In this document: piece by piece, positions 24,001 to 34,565 of the stretch
How the letters are laid out: each line of letters opens with the position of its first letter
How positions within the stretch are numbered: the stretch's first letter is position 1
NCBI GenBank assembly: GCA_031216915.1
Contig: CM062294.1
Coordinates: 391,955,217-392,019,216, forward strand
Source of the DNA: Pictodentalium vernedei
Lineage: Eukaryota; Mollusca; Scaphopoda; Dentaliida; Dentaliidae
DNA: 64,000 nt
Direction: 5' to 3'
Program-made: the position numbers and the translations under genes
Notes under the pieces: generated by a model
Told to the model about the DNA's origin: nothing
Seen by the model: the letters and a program-made list of their open reading frames with translations, nothing else
Database searches by the model: none

Positions 24001-25514
24001 CCCCAGCCAACCTGGACAAAGGCCGAGACAAACTCATGTCAAGTAAAGCAACTGCCGCAATAGTTACCCAGATGTTCGTTTCACTGCAAGCCCGGCCTGA
24101 TTCAAACATGGATGAGTTTTTCATGCACGAGAATGCACGTGATCCGCCAGCATTATCCGATAGAGGTAAGCTACGGAGTGGGACAAAATCTCAAATTCTC
24201 AATTGTTTACCAGCTATTCCTGCACAAGGGAAGAATTCAGCAGCTAGACAAGCTTCAGTTGTCATCTTGGATATGCCTGCTGTAGTCCATGTAATCAAAC
24301 CACAGAAAGCGGATCTGTTTGGAGAATATGCTCGATTGCAATTATTGCCATACATCGAATCTCTGATTAACACGAACACCACAAGGGTTGATGCGATCTA
24401 TGACTGTTACCCCGAAGGCAGTTTGAAGAATCAGACGCGAGCAAAACGCCTCGGTGAGACAGCAGTTAGGTTGATACGGGTGTCCGAGAACGTCCCTTTA
24501 CCTAAAGGGAAGAATTGGCAGGCATTCTTGAAAGTTAGTGAGAATAAAGACGAATTTTTCAAGTTCCTGTCTGCTGAACTGCTGAAATTAACATCAACAT
24601 CCGAGTACCAGTTGTTAACGACATCAGGAGAATATGTACTATGCAATAAGGATGTTAGCTTATGTGACATATCTCCATCGAACCACGAGGAAGCAGACAC
24701 GCGCATGATGCTTCATCTCAACCATGCAGTCTCACAAGGTCACAAAATAGCTTTTCTTCGCACGGTTGATTCTGATGTCGTCATTCTGTCTTTGCACCAT
24801 TTCGCAACATTCCGTGACCTTGGACTCAGTGAGCTGTGGATTGGGTTTGGAATTGGAAAGGCATATAAAGATATGCCAATTCATGAGATAGCTTCACAAC
24901 TTGGACCTGATTACTGTAAGGCCCTGACTTTCTTCCACGCCTTCACAGGTTGTGATGTAACATCCAGCATGCTCGGCATTGGGAAGAAGACAGGATGGAA
25001 TGCATGGATGAATTTTCCCGCATCAACTGAAATGATGATAGAATTGACTGAGAATCCGCAAGTCTTTTCAGAGGATTCCCCTCATATGCAGCATATCGAA
25101 AAACTCACCATACAGATGTACAGTAACAGTTGTGTCAGTACACGTGTCAATGATGCGAGACGGCATATGTTCACACATGGCCTTAAGTCTATGGAAAACA
25201 TCCCGCCCACCAAAGCAGCTCTGTATCAACATGTAAAAAGGGTAATTCTTGTGTCATCTTTCATTTGGCATCGTGCTCTGCAGAAACACTTATGTGTGCC
25301 AGACCCATCACAGTACGGATGGGAGTGGAATCCACGTTTCAATATTCTGGTCCCATTTTGGACTCACCTAGGAGACGCAAGTGCTGCATGTGCACTGATG
25401 CTCCACTGTAGTTGTGCCAAGGCCTGCAAGGGCAATTGCAAATGCTTGAAAGCTGGATTAAGGTGCACACCTTTGTGTAAGTGTGAAGGTGGCTGTTGTA
25501 ACAATATTGAGTAG
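20910..25514 (+). CDS. 1,534-aa TE protein: twin zinc motifs, FEN1-like nuclease, CXC tail
   Basis: This intronless, uninterrupted ORF starts at ATG 20910 (A at -3). The frame is open upstream to a TTG at 20856, but that is not a likely start. It has two similar Cys/His units: C17/C20 with H87/C90 (YHKTC), and C138/C141 with H192/C195 (YYHKTC). The long middle region has no fold I can name; it includes TTDNID (487-490), IEGDCPLYA (D661) and DQSQEHS (D876-E880), spaced like a possible D-D-E set. The region from about 1115 to 1370 matches the FEN1/XPG layout: D1121 (VILDMP), D1165 (IYDCYPEG, followed by KNQTRAKR), E1260-E1261-A-D1263 (HEEADTR), D1287/D1289 (VDSDVV), and D1349 (GCD) followed by GIGKK (1356-1360). 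Residues 1500-1530 form a TSO1/tesmin-like CXC cluster. The host function is unknown; it is probably the mobilising protein of the surrounding element. Confidence 0.85.
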   Translation: MSENPLRVRTSTDWERCCFCQQDSSKKLMRPYRESRFHDAYKAIEEDITRFLDNGVELPYNLTIDCLMRESDECMSMSLLTNKAIYHKTCRDSIRTHIVQRVLHKRERNEAVASCSTLSPKRTRTSFESGCDRKLPQCVYCHKREGDSSEPICRSMSDNNKLKIMAKEAENWVVFSRVNAAFDSAASDLYYHKTCYCKLANEARAAKSKKSKNAEHSASGLPYDPLVMAELITFVEHNDSAMKLVDLKNLYSRRLKQVGSDWLSEEIHSTRFKEHLLQKLGDGWDAFTQGRDVFISSRFRVGSLLSESLTRIVSEEEAKKIVDVGLLLRKHILISQAPFTGSFSSYCLSEPVPNSLLTLLRVLLEGTCSIQNLGDDETVNAKTRVACTISQMLISNSAKRSEHAQNVHQRRDRETPMPLYVGLKLHAHDRMKNLIRDFHQMGLSVSYDRVMDVRRSFARAVSLRFKNEGVVVPANCKRNVFSIGTTDNIDVSGRSDMHGTSITLIGQLSRDNVGTDPPPLSLDVPEDTQIELPDDYAFVPFVEDFGGDIRLESPDECNVRPNEYADLNVGENDWLSHVSQISNKGKVDGSWQLDEVPVTFSGFFSKHEDQDNVKPRAVIGVFPVFSEQKADSLSMQKHAMYVVREATAFVNPGQIPVIEGDCPLYARQKKCQWLFPEEIGEDRMVCMIGFLHLEMCTQEAGGKLMGGSGWERMFHLAKIFTPGVASSLLGGKHVKRTRQAYLLTLAWLEILRKNAYEIYCQQTGPHESFEMWEQRILSQSPTARYWGEIVRNFLLTSCQFVRNQRIGNWPGTLCSIDELCSYFFALGHTNYCRWVPVFLRDMSQLPRRHPSIHNKFMEGHFVVQRSERKFSMMGLDQSQEHSIQLLKEDSGPKGLYGQAEEKVVIELSRSEVLRVIDEYEYASFHTTSSDNTEHPESSVSEQKKFLNQLKSLLDLVNQGLIINPYDETSGQLVTLDTGEYMDPEVSKSLRSLPERGKHLYSTFLKERLVECTVPLNDVIPKANIYTFLNPPPANLDKGRDKLMSSKATAAIVTQMFVSLQARPDSNMDEFFMHENARDPPALSDRGKLRSGTKSQILNCLPAIPAQGKNSAARQASVVILDMPAVVHVIKPQKADLFGEYARLQLLPYIESLINTNTTRVDAIYDCYPEGSLKNQTRAKRLGETAVRLIRVSENVPLPKGKNWQAFLKVSENKDEFFKFLSAELLKLTSTSEYQLLTTSGEYVLCNKDVSLCDISPSNHEEADTRMMLHLNHAVSQGHKIAFLRTVDSDVVILSLHHFATFRDLGLSELWIGFGIGKAYKDMPIHEIASQLGPDYCKALTFFHAFTGCDVTSSMLGIGKKTGWNAWMNFPASTEMMIELTENPQVFSEDSPHMQHIEKLTIQMYSNSCVSTRVNDARRHMFTHGLKSMENIPPTKAALYQHVKRVILVSSFIWHRALQKHLCVPDPSQYGWEWNPRFNILVPFWTHLGDASAACALMLHCSCAKACKGNCKCLKAGLRCTPLCKCEGGCCNNIE

Positions 25515-26782
25515 TATACTGTCATGTTAGGACCAGTCATCTCCTATTCTGGTATTTTTTTTTCCATTTTCGGCCAGTTAACACATGTCATGTTTCTAGT
25601 TGAGTTGATTTTGCTAACAAATGTTCATCCCATGTGGCTTGCTACATTGTCCGGGGTATAGGAATACAGTTTTAGATTTCGGAAAATAGTCTGTTATTTA
25701 CTGCACAAGACGGTGTTAATTCATGCATAGCATGATACAATATCCCCAACTATTTTGCCTCTGTACAACAGTTGATACCTTCGTTCACCCGTGTGTTCAT
25801 CTATGGTATCCTTGTCTTTCTCTGGCCATAGGCCACATGTGACTAGTCAGTTCCTACTCCATAGCAAATCAACTTGGAAATCCTTCATCTTGTAGCGCAC
25901 TCATGTCTCAATGAATCCATACCTGAGTTGATCTAATAAATCTAACGTAAGGTATCAAATTGCCATACCGGATCATATTTCGATAAGTTATTCGCTAAAA
26001 CATTTCGACCACTCATCGACATCAAAGGTCATGTTTTGGCTCCCAGTGGTGGCTATATCTCTATATCCCTGGTAAAGTAGCATACCATGAGGGATGGGCA
26101 TTAAGTGTCGGCAACATTAATCCTGACTTGGAACACACCACATCTTAACTGGCCGAAAATGAAGAATACTACTTGTAGTCAAAAAATATTCCTGTACCTC
26201 GAATGACTGCAAACATACACTCACCCCTTCTAGTCCCATTTTGCCAATGTTCTATACTGGCAAGATAACATTGTATAATTAACAACGGGAACTAATGCAT
26301 CCCGAGTTCATTCCAGCACTGCCCTTGCTGGCAGACGTGTCGCTATGGTGTTGAGATTGAACCAGAACTCCTCTAGAAATTTGATAGTTTTATTTTCTTA
26401 GAAAATAAATCTATCGAAAATGCCGGAAGTTGAGAATAGACTGTCACTTTAATTGGATTATCAAATGTCCAAGTATCCCCACTGCTGCATACTATCGAGT
26501 ACCCTTGTTCATGTGTTGACAGGAATCTCTCATACCATGTTCATTTGACCATTGCATTCCCGAGAAACATTCAACACTAATTTATCTATGGACGGACGAT
26601 CATACTGACAGTCAGACACACAGACGCACACATCGACGGAAATTCTGATCCCATTATCCATTAATCTTCCCCCCAACTTGTTCCAAGGGCTTCACTCCAT
26701 CATTCACATCAATTACAGCACATGTATGGTGTTAGGTTTGGAGCTTCAGTTGTGCGATCGGCGAAAATAGCTTTTTTTCGAT
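25515..26782 (+). other. 3' noncoding region of the TIR element
   Basis: No ORF is recognisable here. AATAAA occurs at 25935-25940 and within a hairpin at 26383-26415 (GATAG...CTATC, AT-rich stem). A 16-bp inverted pair (ATTTTCGGCCAGTTAA near 25565-25580, complement near 26144-26159) could bracket a structured 3' UTR. Confidence 0.5.
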
Positions 26783-26942
26783 CCGCTTGGCGGCCATTTT
26801 GGATTTCGCTGCTAGTGGTGGCTAGAGGATGGTGCCAACTTGTAGCCGATCGATTTTGAAATCTCTGATGCCTACCCTTACATCATGCCAAATTTCAGGA
26901 AGGTATCACCAAGTGCACAATTCTAGCGAATTCCTCCCCCGC
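26783..26942 (-). repeat. Right terminal inverted repeat of the 6.55 kb element
   Basis: Reverse complement of 20389-20556, with scattered substitutions. The outer end GCGGGGGAGG is identical in both copies and is followed by TA and GAA repeats. Confidence 0.88.
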
Positions 26943-27175
26943 TAAGAAGAAGAAGAAGAAGAAAAAAAAGAAAAAAAGAAGAAAAAAAAGAAAAGAAAAA
27001 GAATCCGTGCAAAAACAATAGTCTGTGTGTTTCACACAGACTAAAAAAAAAAAAAAAAGAAAAAAATAAAAAGAAAAAGAAACCGTGGTAAAACAATAGT
27101 CTGTGTGTTTCACACAGACTAATAATTTGAATGAATGTTCAAATCACAAAAGATTTTATTTGTTTCAGTACTATT

Positions 27176-27240
27176 AACCCTTTACCAAACAAATCGTTTG
27201 CATCTGCACATGCAATTTACAAACTGAGAAGCTGAAAAAA
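27176..27240. repeat. MITE left end, interrupted at 27240
   Basis: TTAACCCTTTACCAAACAAA through GAAGCTGAAAAAA. The MITE sequence (TGAAACAAAATCATATCAAG) resumes at 30140 after two Helitron-like elements. Confidence 0.7.
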
Positions 27241-28491
27241 TGAAAGCGTCAGTGACACTGTAGCTTAACTTCTGTTGTGTTTGATGAAAAGGATAATGTT
27301 CAATGTTTATGAAAGGATTATGAAATACGGCGAGAATTGTGATAATTGAGAATATGTTAATTTCTGTTCCCTGTATGCTATGATTTCAATAAAAATAATT
27401 TGAGGTGTAGACTGTACTAAAGAATTGAGGGGTGGGTTAATGTGGCCCTCACAGTTAATGTATGTCAATCAAAGTTACCAAGTTACAGTGAAATTATTCC
27501 AAAACGAGTCATTGTATAAGTTAAAATGAAATCCCTTCACAAAAAGAACCTGAAGATAGTACTAAATGAATACAGGTAGCGTGACCAGGTTTCAGCGGTA
27601 ACGGCTGACCAAAATAGGAAAGTCACATCTAGACATCATATCGAGTTATCCTTCCAAGTTACAAAGAAATCACTTCATAAATATAACTGTAGATAGTGCT
27701 AAACAAATCTAGGTCACAGGCCTGTGCAGCCATCACAGTTGACCGGTTATGGCCAAAATAGGACGTTCTCATCCAGACATTATAATGAGTCATCCTATCA
27801 AGTTACAATGAAATCCCTTCATAGATATGATGTGTCGACTGTGCTAAAGGTTTTCAGGCTTTAGGGCCCTGTCACCATCATGGTCGACTGATCGCGTCTG
27901 AGAGGAGACATTCTCATCTACACATTAAACAGAATCATCGTGCCAAGTTACAATGAAATCCTTAATAAATACGGCCTATAGACAGGCCTGTGTAGCCGTC
28001 ATGGTTGACCGATCGCAACCATAAGGGAACATCTTCATCTAGACATTATACCGAGTCAACCTACCAAGTTACAATGAAATCCCTTCATAAATAGAACCTG
28101 TAGTCTGGGCTAAAAGTTTTCGGGTTTTGGGCTCAGGCAGCCATCACAGTTGAACAATCGTGACCAAAGGGGACGTTCTCATCTAGACATTATCTGGAGT
28201 TATCCAATCAAGTTGCAATGATAACCCTTCATAAATACGACCTGTAGACTGTGCTAAAGGTTTTCGGGTTTTATGCTGGGGCAGCTACCATGGTTGACTG
28301 ATCGCAACCAAAAGGGGATGTTCTCATCTAGACATGATCTCAAACTTGCATATGAAATTTTGTGATGATCAGACAAGAACTGCAGTGTGTAGTATGTGCT
28401 AAAGGAAAATGTGAACAGGCTGACAGACTCACAAACTTCTGCATGCATGATGGCAATAGCTTATCTAGACTTTGTCAAGTTAAGCTAAAAA
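27241..28491. mobile_element. Helitron-like element H3
   Basis: The head is TGAAAGCGTCAGTGACACTG then TAGCTTAACTT. The ~150 bp units carry AAGTTACAATGAAATCCCTT, ACCTGTAGACTGTGCTAAAG and AAAAGGGGACGTTCTCATCT. The 3' hairpin AGCTTAT..GTCAAGTTAAGCT ends CTAAAAA. It abuts the next element directly. Confidence 0.8.
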
Positions 28492-30139
28492 TGAAAGTGC
28501 CAATGACTCTGTAGCTCAACTTGTGTAAGACATGTACATGTATAGTATGTGATGAAACATATCTAGGTAATGACCTGATAACAAAGGTACATGTAAAGTA
28601 CTGTAACGGTCTGTACATAAATACTGACCGTAGCCTGTAACAAATGTACAGGTAAAGTATTGTATAAAAGGTGGGTGACAGTTAGATGCCTCCAGCCAGA
28701 GTCGTATTGAAATGTGCACTTACTGTGTATAAGTAGCACTGAATAAATCAAAGTTTGTCTAAATGGCTGCAGGCGGCCATCTTGAAATTTTGGACCGCAC
28801 CCAAAAACACTTGTTCTCATCCCAAAGTGATAACAAAGGTACCCAAGAAGTTTCGTGAAGATCGGTTCATAAATACAGCCTCTAGCCCAAGTCATATTGG
28901 CATGTGTACTAACTGTGTATAAGTACCACTGAATAATTGAAAGTTAATCTAATTTGGATAATTTATGCACGAGAAAAAAAACGTACTATATGTGATGTAT
29001 TCCATGTTACGAAACATTCATACAAAATTGATTCAAATCAGTACCTTCAAATAGAAATTCTGTACAAAACACCGATTGCACCTAATTTAGGTATAAAATG
29101 GCCGCCAGCAGCTATCTTGAATTTCAGACCTCACCCAAAAACACTTGTTCTCATCCCAAGGTGATAACAAAGGTACCCAAGAAGTTTTGTGAAGATCGGT
29201 TCATAAATACAGCCTCTAGCCCGAGCCATATTGACATGTGTACTTACCGTGTATAAGAAGCACTGAATAAATTAAAGTTCATCTAATTTGCATAATTTCT
29301 GCACGAGAAAAAAACCTGTATTATATGTGATGTATTCCATGTTACTAAACATTCATACAAAAATTTATTCAAATCAGAACTTTCATATAGAAGTTCTGTA
29401 CAAGAAACTGATTGCACTAATTTGGGTACAAAATGGCTGCTGGTGGCCAGCTTGAATTTTGAACCACACCCAAAAACACTCGTTTTCGACCCACGGTGAT
29501 AACAAAGGTACCCAAGAAGTTTCTTAAAGACCGGTTCATAAATATGGCCTCTAGCCTGAGCTATATAGAAGTTCTGTACAAAAAACTGATTGTATCTAAT
29601 TTTGGTACAAAATGGCCACGGCAGCCATCTTGAATTTCAGACCGCACCCAAAAACACTTGTTCTCGACTCAAGGTGATTGCAAAGGTACCTAAAAAGTTT
29701 TGAGAAGATATTTTCATAAATACAGCCCCTAGTTCTAGCCGTATTGACAGGTGTACTTACTGTGTATAAGTAGCACTGAATAAATCAAAGTTCATCTAAT
29801 TTGCATAATTTCTGCACAAGAAAAAAACTCCTATTATATGTGATGTATTCCATGTTACTAAACATTCATACAAAAATTTATTCAAATCAGAACTTTCATA
29901 CAGAAGTTCCGTACAAAAAACTGAGTGCACTAATTTTGGTACAAAATAGCATCCGGTGACCATCTTGAATTTTGGATCGCACCCCAAAACACTTGTTCTC
30001 GTCCCACGGTGATTACAACAGTACCAAAGAAGTTTCGTAAAGATCAGTTCATAAATACGGCCTCTGAATTCTGATGACGGAAAGACAGACAACGGGCCAT
30101 GGCATAACCTCAAATTTGACTATGTCAAAGTTGAGCTAA
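28492..30139. mobile_element. Helitron-like element H4 (same family as 14581-16384)
   Basis: The head is TGAAAGTGCCAATGACTCTG then TAGCTCAACTTG. The array carries GGTACCCAAGAAGTTTCGT and GGTTCATAAATACAGCCTCT units. There is almost no GGAC microsatellite. The tail is CAAATTTGACTATGTCAAAG then TTGAGCTAA. It begins at the base after H3 ends. Confidence 0.8.
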
Positions 30140-30470
30140 TGAAACAAAATCATATCAAGTGACCTCTCATTGAAAAAAAAAAAAAATTTTAAAAACGTGT
30201 AGATGTACACTGGGCTGCAATGTGATTATAGGGACATGTCAGTGAGAGATAACTGGTTCAGTCTCAGAAGCCCATATCCAGATGCTGCATAGCTAATTTC
30301 TGTCACAATTTTTATTGTCTCTACACCTACAAAAGAAAAACAAGTAAAAAGTTGGCACAGCCAACAGATGCTCCCCAAAATGCAAATTGATGGAAACAAC
30401 ATACTTATATTTCAAATAAATATGCAGAAGTATGAAATGGCTTAAGCCATATAAGATCCCCTCCAACACC

Positions 30471-30510
30471 ACCCCCCCCCCCCCCCCCCTCCAGCAAAAA
30501 AAAAAAAAAA
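30471..30510. repeat. Poly-C then poly-A tract
   Basis: A run of about 20 C, a short CTCCAGC, then about 17 A. It lies in a stretch that shares GTTGGCACAGCCAACAGATG with about 4563. Confidence 0.9.
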
Positions 30511-30689
30511 ACACATGGAAGGACAAGGGTAACAGTACACAGTAAACCTGTATTAAAAGCTCTTTGGGAAGGAGATTAAACTCCATAACCTTTGAAGACA
30601 GGTCACTGCTCAATTAGGGTGAATGTTTTAGGAGGTCTGATCATACATGCTCTGGGCATTTAATAAGATACCACAAGAAATGTTTTATC

Positions 30690-31210
30690 ACTTTACCATT
30701 TTGCCACATTTCCATAACTCTGGAATGGTAAATGCCATACCGGTGAAAATCAAACTTGACCTACACTTCATGGTAGGTAGTAAGGTTACAAAATTATAAG
30801 GTCGTACATCAGAGTGAACTCGAGTTATCATCCGGAAACCACTGATTTTACCATTTTGTGACATTTTAAGGGGCATAACTCTGGAAGGTAAATGCCATAA
30901 TGGTGAAAATCGAACTAGACCTGCATTTCAGGGTAGGTAGTAAGGTTGCAAAGTTATAAGGTTGTATATCAAAGCGAACTGGAGTTATCATCCAGAAACC
31001 ACTGATATTACCATTTAGTGACTTTTCAAGGGGCATTGCTCTGGAACGGTAAATGCCATAATAATGAAAATCAAACTTGACCTGCATTTCATGGTAGGAA
31101 TGTTGGAAATTATAAATCATACATCAAAGCAAACTAGAGTTATCATCTGGAAACCATTTGTTTTGAACGGATGGACAGCTGGACAAATTGGTGACTATAT
31201 TCTCCCGCAA
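30690..31210. repeat. Tandem array, ~158 bp units
   Basis: Just over three copies around CATAACTCTGGAA.GGTAAATGCC, ACCTGCATTTCA.GGTAGG and GAGTTATCATC.GGAAACCA. It is followed by GGATGGACAGCTGGAC. It stops about 60 bp from the coronin exon at 31267. Confidence 0.8.
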
Positions 31211-31266
31211 ATTTTTTAACAAGGATGACTTAAAAAATAACAAAATGATAATTCAACTCATCTGAC

Positions 31267-31442
31267 CTGCATTATATCACCAGTTCTTGGATTAATTACT
31301 CTCAACATTTTATCTTTACATGTAGTAACCAGCTTACTACCATTATAACTCCAGGCTGCCGAAAAAACTTGGTCAGGTAATTCAATTTCAACCAATGCTT
31401 CGCCAACACCAACATTCCAAACAAATATCTTATTGTCTGAAC
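31267..31442 (-). CDS. coro: Coronin exon (WD40 blades 3-4)
   Basis: This exon begins by completing the split Gly codon and reads SDNKIFVWNVGVGEALVE, then WSYNGSKLVTTCKDKMLRV, and ends in NPRTGDIMQ. This is the end of one WD40 blade and most of the next, in the order seen in coronins. The acceptor is 'cacacatctag' and the donor is CAG|GTCAGA. It ends in phase 0, so it joins the 2207-2091 exon directly. The flanking DNA is unique on the upstream side and a short tandem array (about 30690-31210) on the downstream side. Confidence 0.95.
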
Positions 31443-32665
31443 CTAGATGTGTGAAGAAAAAAATGTAATCACAGATGAAAATATCTACAGCGAGGTCCAC
31501 TTTATTGCAGACTGATTTACAAAATAATTTATAACCTACAATTACTTGCCAAAAACTAAATCATTTACTATATCTTTACAACTATTGAATTAGCCATGAC
31601 TTTTAGCAGCAGGGCTCAATTTAATCGGAAAATTTTGAATAGCGATTCCCTGTTCTTTTGGGAACAATGATAGCTGTTAATGAAAATTAACTTCAAACTG
31701 ACATTGTTTGAATAGCAAAATTTGGAAATTTACACACAAAATGCGATGCAAATCCAGTTAAATCCAGCCCTGTTTAGCAGTGATTTAACTTACAGCCCTG
31801 CAAATCTTTGATATTGGATTTCAATTGAAATTAGCCTGATGCAGGGTTTCAACTACCACATCTGAGGGTCTGTCAACCGAATCCATTTCCCCACCGATCA
31901 TTTACTGATAAAGCATAAAATTGGGTCGAAAAAGCAAGCAACATGACACCGTAAAATTCTAGTCAAGTATCGGTCATCCTTCCAACAAAGTTGATATATC
32001 TTAGGAGCACCGTTTCGGCAATTGGCATTCTGCAACTTAAGATTGTCGGGTGTCATTCGGAAGATATCGTTATTTTCCGCCACTTGCCAATTAGGTAAGA
32101 TGTCACATGCCGACTGTAACAAAGAAATGGTGATAGCTTTGGGTGTTTCCCTGAAGATTCGACATAATTATTGTCACAAAATTGTTCACACAAAAACATG
32201 AATCACGGTCTCAGATGCAAGAAAATGGCCTTCCTGCAGTGTTCAATTCTAAAGTTTTCTTACCCCAACGCAAACTATGGTCGCGCCAGGCAATCTGTGA
32301 TTTCCCCTCCTACCAGACCCACTAATTTATTCCTACCAAAAACCCTGCCTGGTGATTTGATTCAATTCGAGATGAACAAATTTGGAAGTTTTTAAATCGT
32401 CAAGATGTTCTCAAAATCCTACCAAGTGTTTTCTCTTAACACTTGAGGGTCTAACAGGTGCTCCAACATGCAGTTCGGGGATAAACTTTTGGTAAGCTTG
32501 CAAATTACATTCATAAAAAATGTATAAAAAAAAAATCTCCAGGCCCCTAACTGGTAGAGTGCTGAATTTTTTTCAAAGGCGATTTGAAACATGGGTAATG
32601 TTTTTTTAAAGATACATTGCTACCAGTAAGGGGAGCCTCAGTATGGCACAACTTTGATCATAAAT

Positions 32666-32733
32666 AATTGTTCTGTTATAATTTATTGGAGGGTGCCCAC
32701 TGGCACTCTACAATAAATTGTAGCAGAACAATT
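32666..32733. repeat. Inverted repeat, ~32-bp arms
   Basis: Arms AATTGTTCTGTTATAATTTA...GTGCC and complement with few mismatches, loop about 4 nt. Unique flanks. Confidence 0.75.
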
Positions 32734-33051
32734 TTACACAAATATTTTGCTTCTACTGTTGCAGAAACATTAAGCTGATGCTTTTAGAGTAGAGCCACTA
32801 AAGGGGCTTCCAGTACTTTTCAGCAGAGCCATAATAGTGGCTTCTAGCACTTATCCAGTTAAGGGTTAAACACGATCTATCATCAGGTTTCCTGTACAGT
32901 AGACCTGATGACAGAAGAAGAGGTTAAGAAGGTTCTGCTTCTGGAATATTTCACTTTTTTGATGGACTTGCCCAAATAGACAAGCAGTTGAATACATTAC
33001 ATTTACCCTGTACCCAATGTAATGGCCAAAGCTGGCCAGTGCTATTCTAAA

Positions 33052-34484
33052 ACTAGAGTGATGTCACGCATGCAGCCCGACTGTCTCAGGAATGGCAATG
33101 CTTAGACGCAAAATAGTCGGAGCCATTTTCTGTTAACAGTTTACCTAACGAATCTGCCATATCTACACTCGTGATATACAAAATTTGCTATTCAAATTTT
33201 ATTTTTTCATTTCTCTATGTATGTTTAAAAAAAGGTTCCACATGTAGTGACTGTAAATAGTTCAAAATGCATATTGGAGAAAAGAAGGAAAAAAAAGTCT
33301 AATTGGGAGAGGGGGGGGGGGGGGGGGGTGTTTGGGTCTTTAACCACAAACTTGGAGTCATCCTACCAAGCTACAATGAAATCCCTTCATAATTATGGCC
33401 TGTGGAATATTCTAAAGGTTTTCGGGCTTCGGGCCTCTGTTGCTGTCACAGTTGCCCAAAAGGGGACGTTCTCATCTCGATATTATATGAAGTCAACCTA
33501 TCAAGTTACAATGAAATCCCTCCATAAATATACCTGTAGACTGTGCTAAAGGTTTTTGGGCTTCAGACCCCTGTTGACGTCACAGTTTCCCAAAAGGGGA
33601 TGTTCTCATCTAGACATTATATGAAGTCAACCTATCAAGTTACATGAAATCCCTCCATAAACATGACGTGTAGACTGTGCTAAAGGTTTTCAGGCTTCGG
33701 GCTCGGGCAGCCATCATGGTTGAATGATTGCAACCAAAAGGGGACATTCTCATCTGGGCATCATGTGGATTGATCCTACAAAGTTACAATGAAATCCCTT
33801 CATAAATATGACCTGTAGACTGTGCTGAAGGTTTTCGGGTTTCGGGCACCTGTAGCCGTCACAGTTGCCCAATCACATCCAAAAGGGGACTTTCTCATAT
33901 AGACATTATATGAAGTCAACCTATCCAGTTACAATGAAATCCCTCCATAAATATGACCTGTAGACTGTGCTAAAGGTTTTCGGGTTTTGGGCTTGGGCAG
34001 TCGTGACGGTTGGTAGATCACGCCCAAATGGGGAAATTCTCATGTACACATCATACGGAGTCATCGTATCAAGTTACAATGAAATCCGTCCATATTAAAC
34101 ATGACCTGCAGACTGTGCTAAAAGTTTTTGGGTTTTGGGCTTGGGCAGCCATCACGGTTGACAGATCATGCCTAAACGGGGACTTTCTCATCTAGGCATT
34201 ATACAGAGGCATTCTATGAAGTTGCAATGAAATCCCTTCATCAATATGACCTGTAGACTGCTAATGGTTTTCGGGTTTTGGGCTCGGGCAGCCATACCAG
34301 TTGACCGATCATGAACAAAAGGGGACATTCTCATGTAGACATGACCTAAAACCTGCATATGAAATTTCGTGACGATCAGACAAGAACTACCGGGTATAGC
34401 CTGTACTTGAAGGTTAAATAAAAAACTTTAACCACAAATTTTTACCAAAACTCCAAATGTCAACTAAACAGGAAAAGAAAAAAA
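33052..34484. mobile_element. Helitron-like element H6, head and array
   Basis: The head is ACTAGAGTGATGTCACGCAT then GCAGCCCGACTGT. A MITE fragment lies at about 33134-33220, then a poly-G run, then ~150 bp units (AAGTTACAATGAAATCCCT, GGTTTTCGGG) of the H3/H5 type. The 33052-33220 block is duplicated at 34485-34660. Confidence 0.6.
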
Positions 34485-34565
34485 AAACTAGAGTGATGCC
34501 ACGCATGCAGCCCAACTGTCCCAGGAATGGCAATGCTAAGACGCAAAATAGTCGGAGCCATTTTT

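Larger units (their letters stand above)
20389..26942 (+). mobile_element. TIR DNA element with nuclease/CXC ORF
   Basis: The element is bounded by inverted termini that start GCGGGGGAGGAATTCG on both sides. The left repeat is 20389-20556 and the right repeat is 26783-26942. They are similar over most of their length, with one ~9 bp indel and scattered differences, and both end near AAAATGGCCGCC. Each end is flanked by TA (20387-20388 and 26943-26944), consistent with a TA target duplication. The insertion lies inside the GAA microsatellite of a tandem-repeat element whose sequence resumes at 26943. It contains one intact ORF (20910-25514), a 353 bp 5' region with strong inverted repeats, and a 1.27 kb 3' region. 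It lies antisense inside a coronin intron. The superfamily is not recognised; a TA duplication alone is shared by several. Confidence 0.88.
18211..27122. mobile_element. Helitron-like element D2, split by the 6.55 kb TIR element
   Basis: The head ACTAGAGAAACAGAATTTAC is at 18211. The ~237 bp array spans 18600-20165 (about 7 units), and the GAA microsatellite 20317-20386 continues at 26945. The 3' end carries two hairpins (27020-27042, 27099-27120) of AGTCTGTGTG/CACACAGACT, followed by CTAA. The head motif AAGTCTGTGTG is the complement of the tail hairpin arm. Confidence 0.75.
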
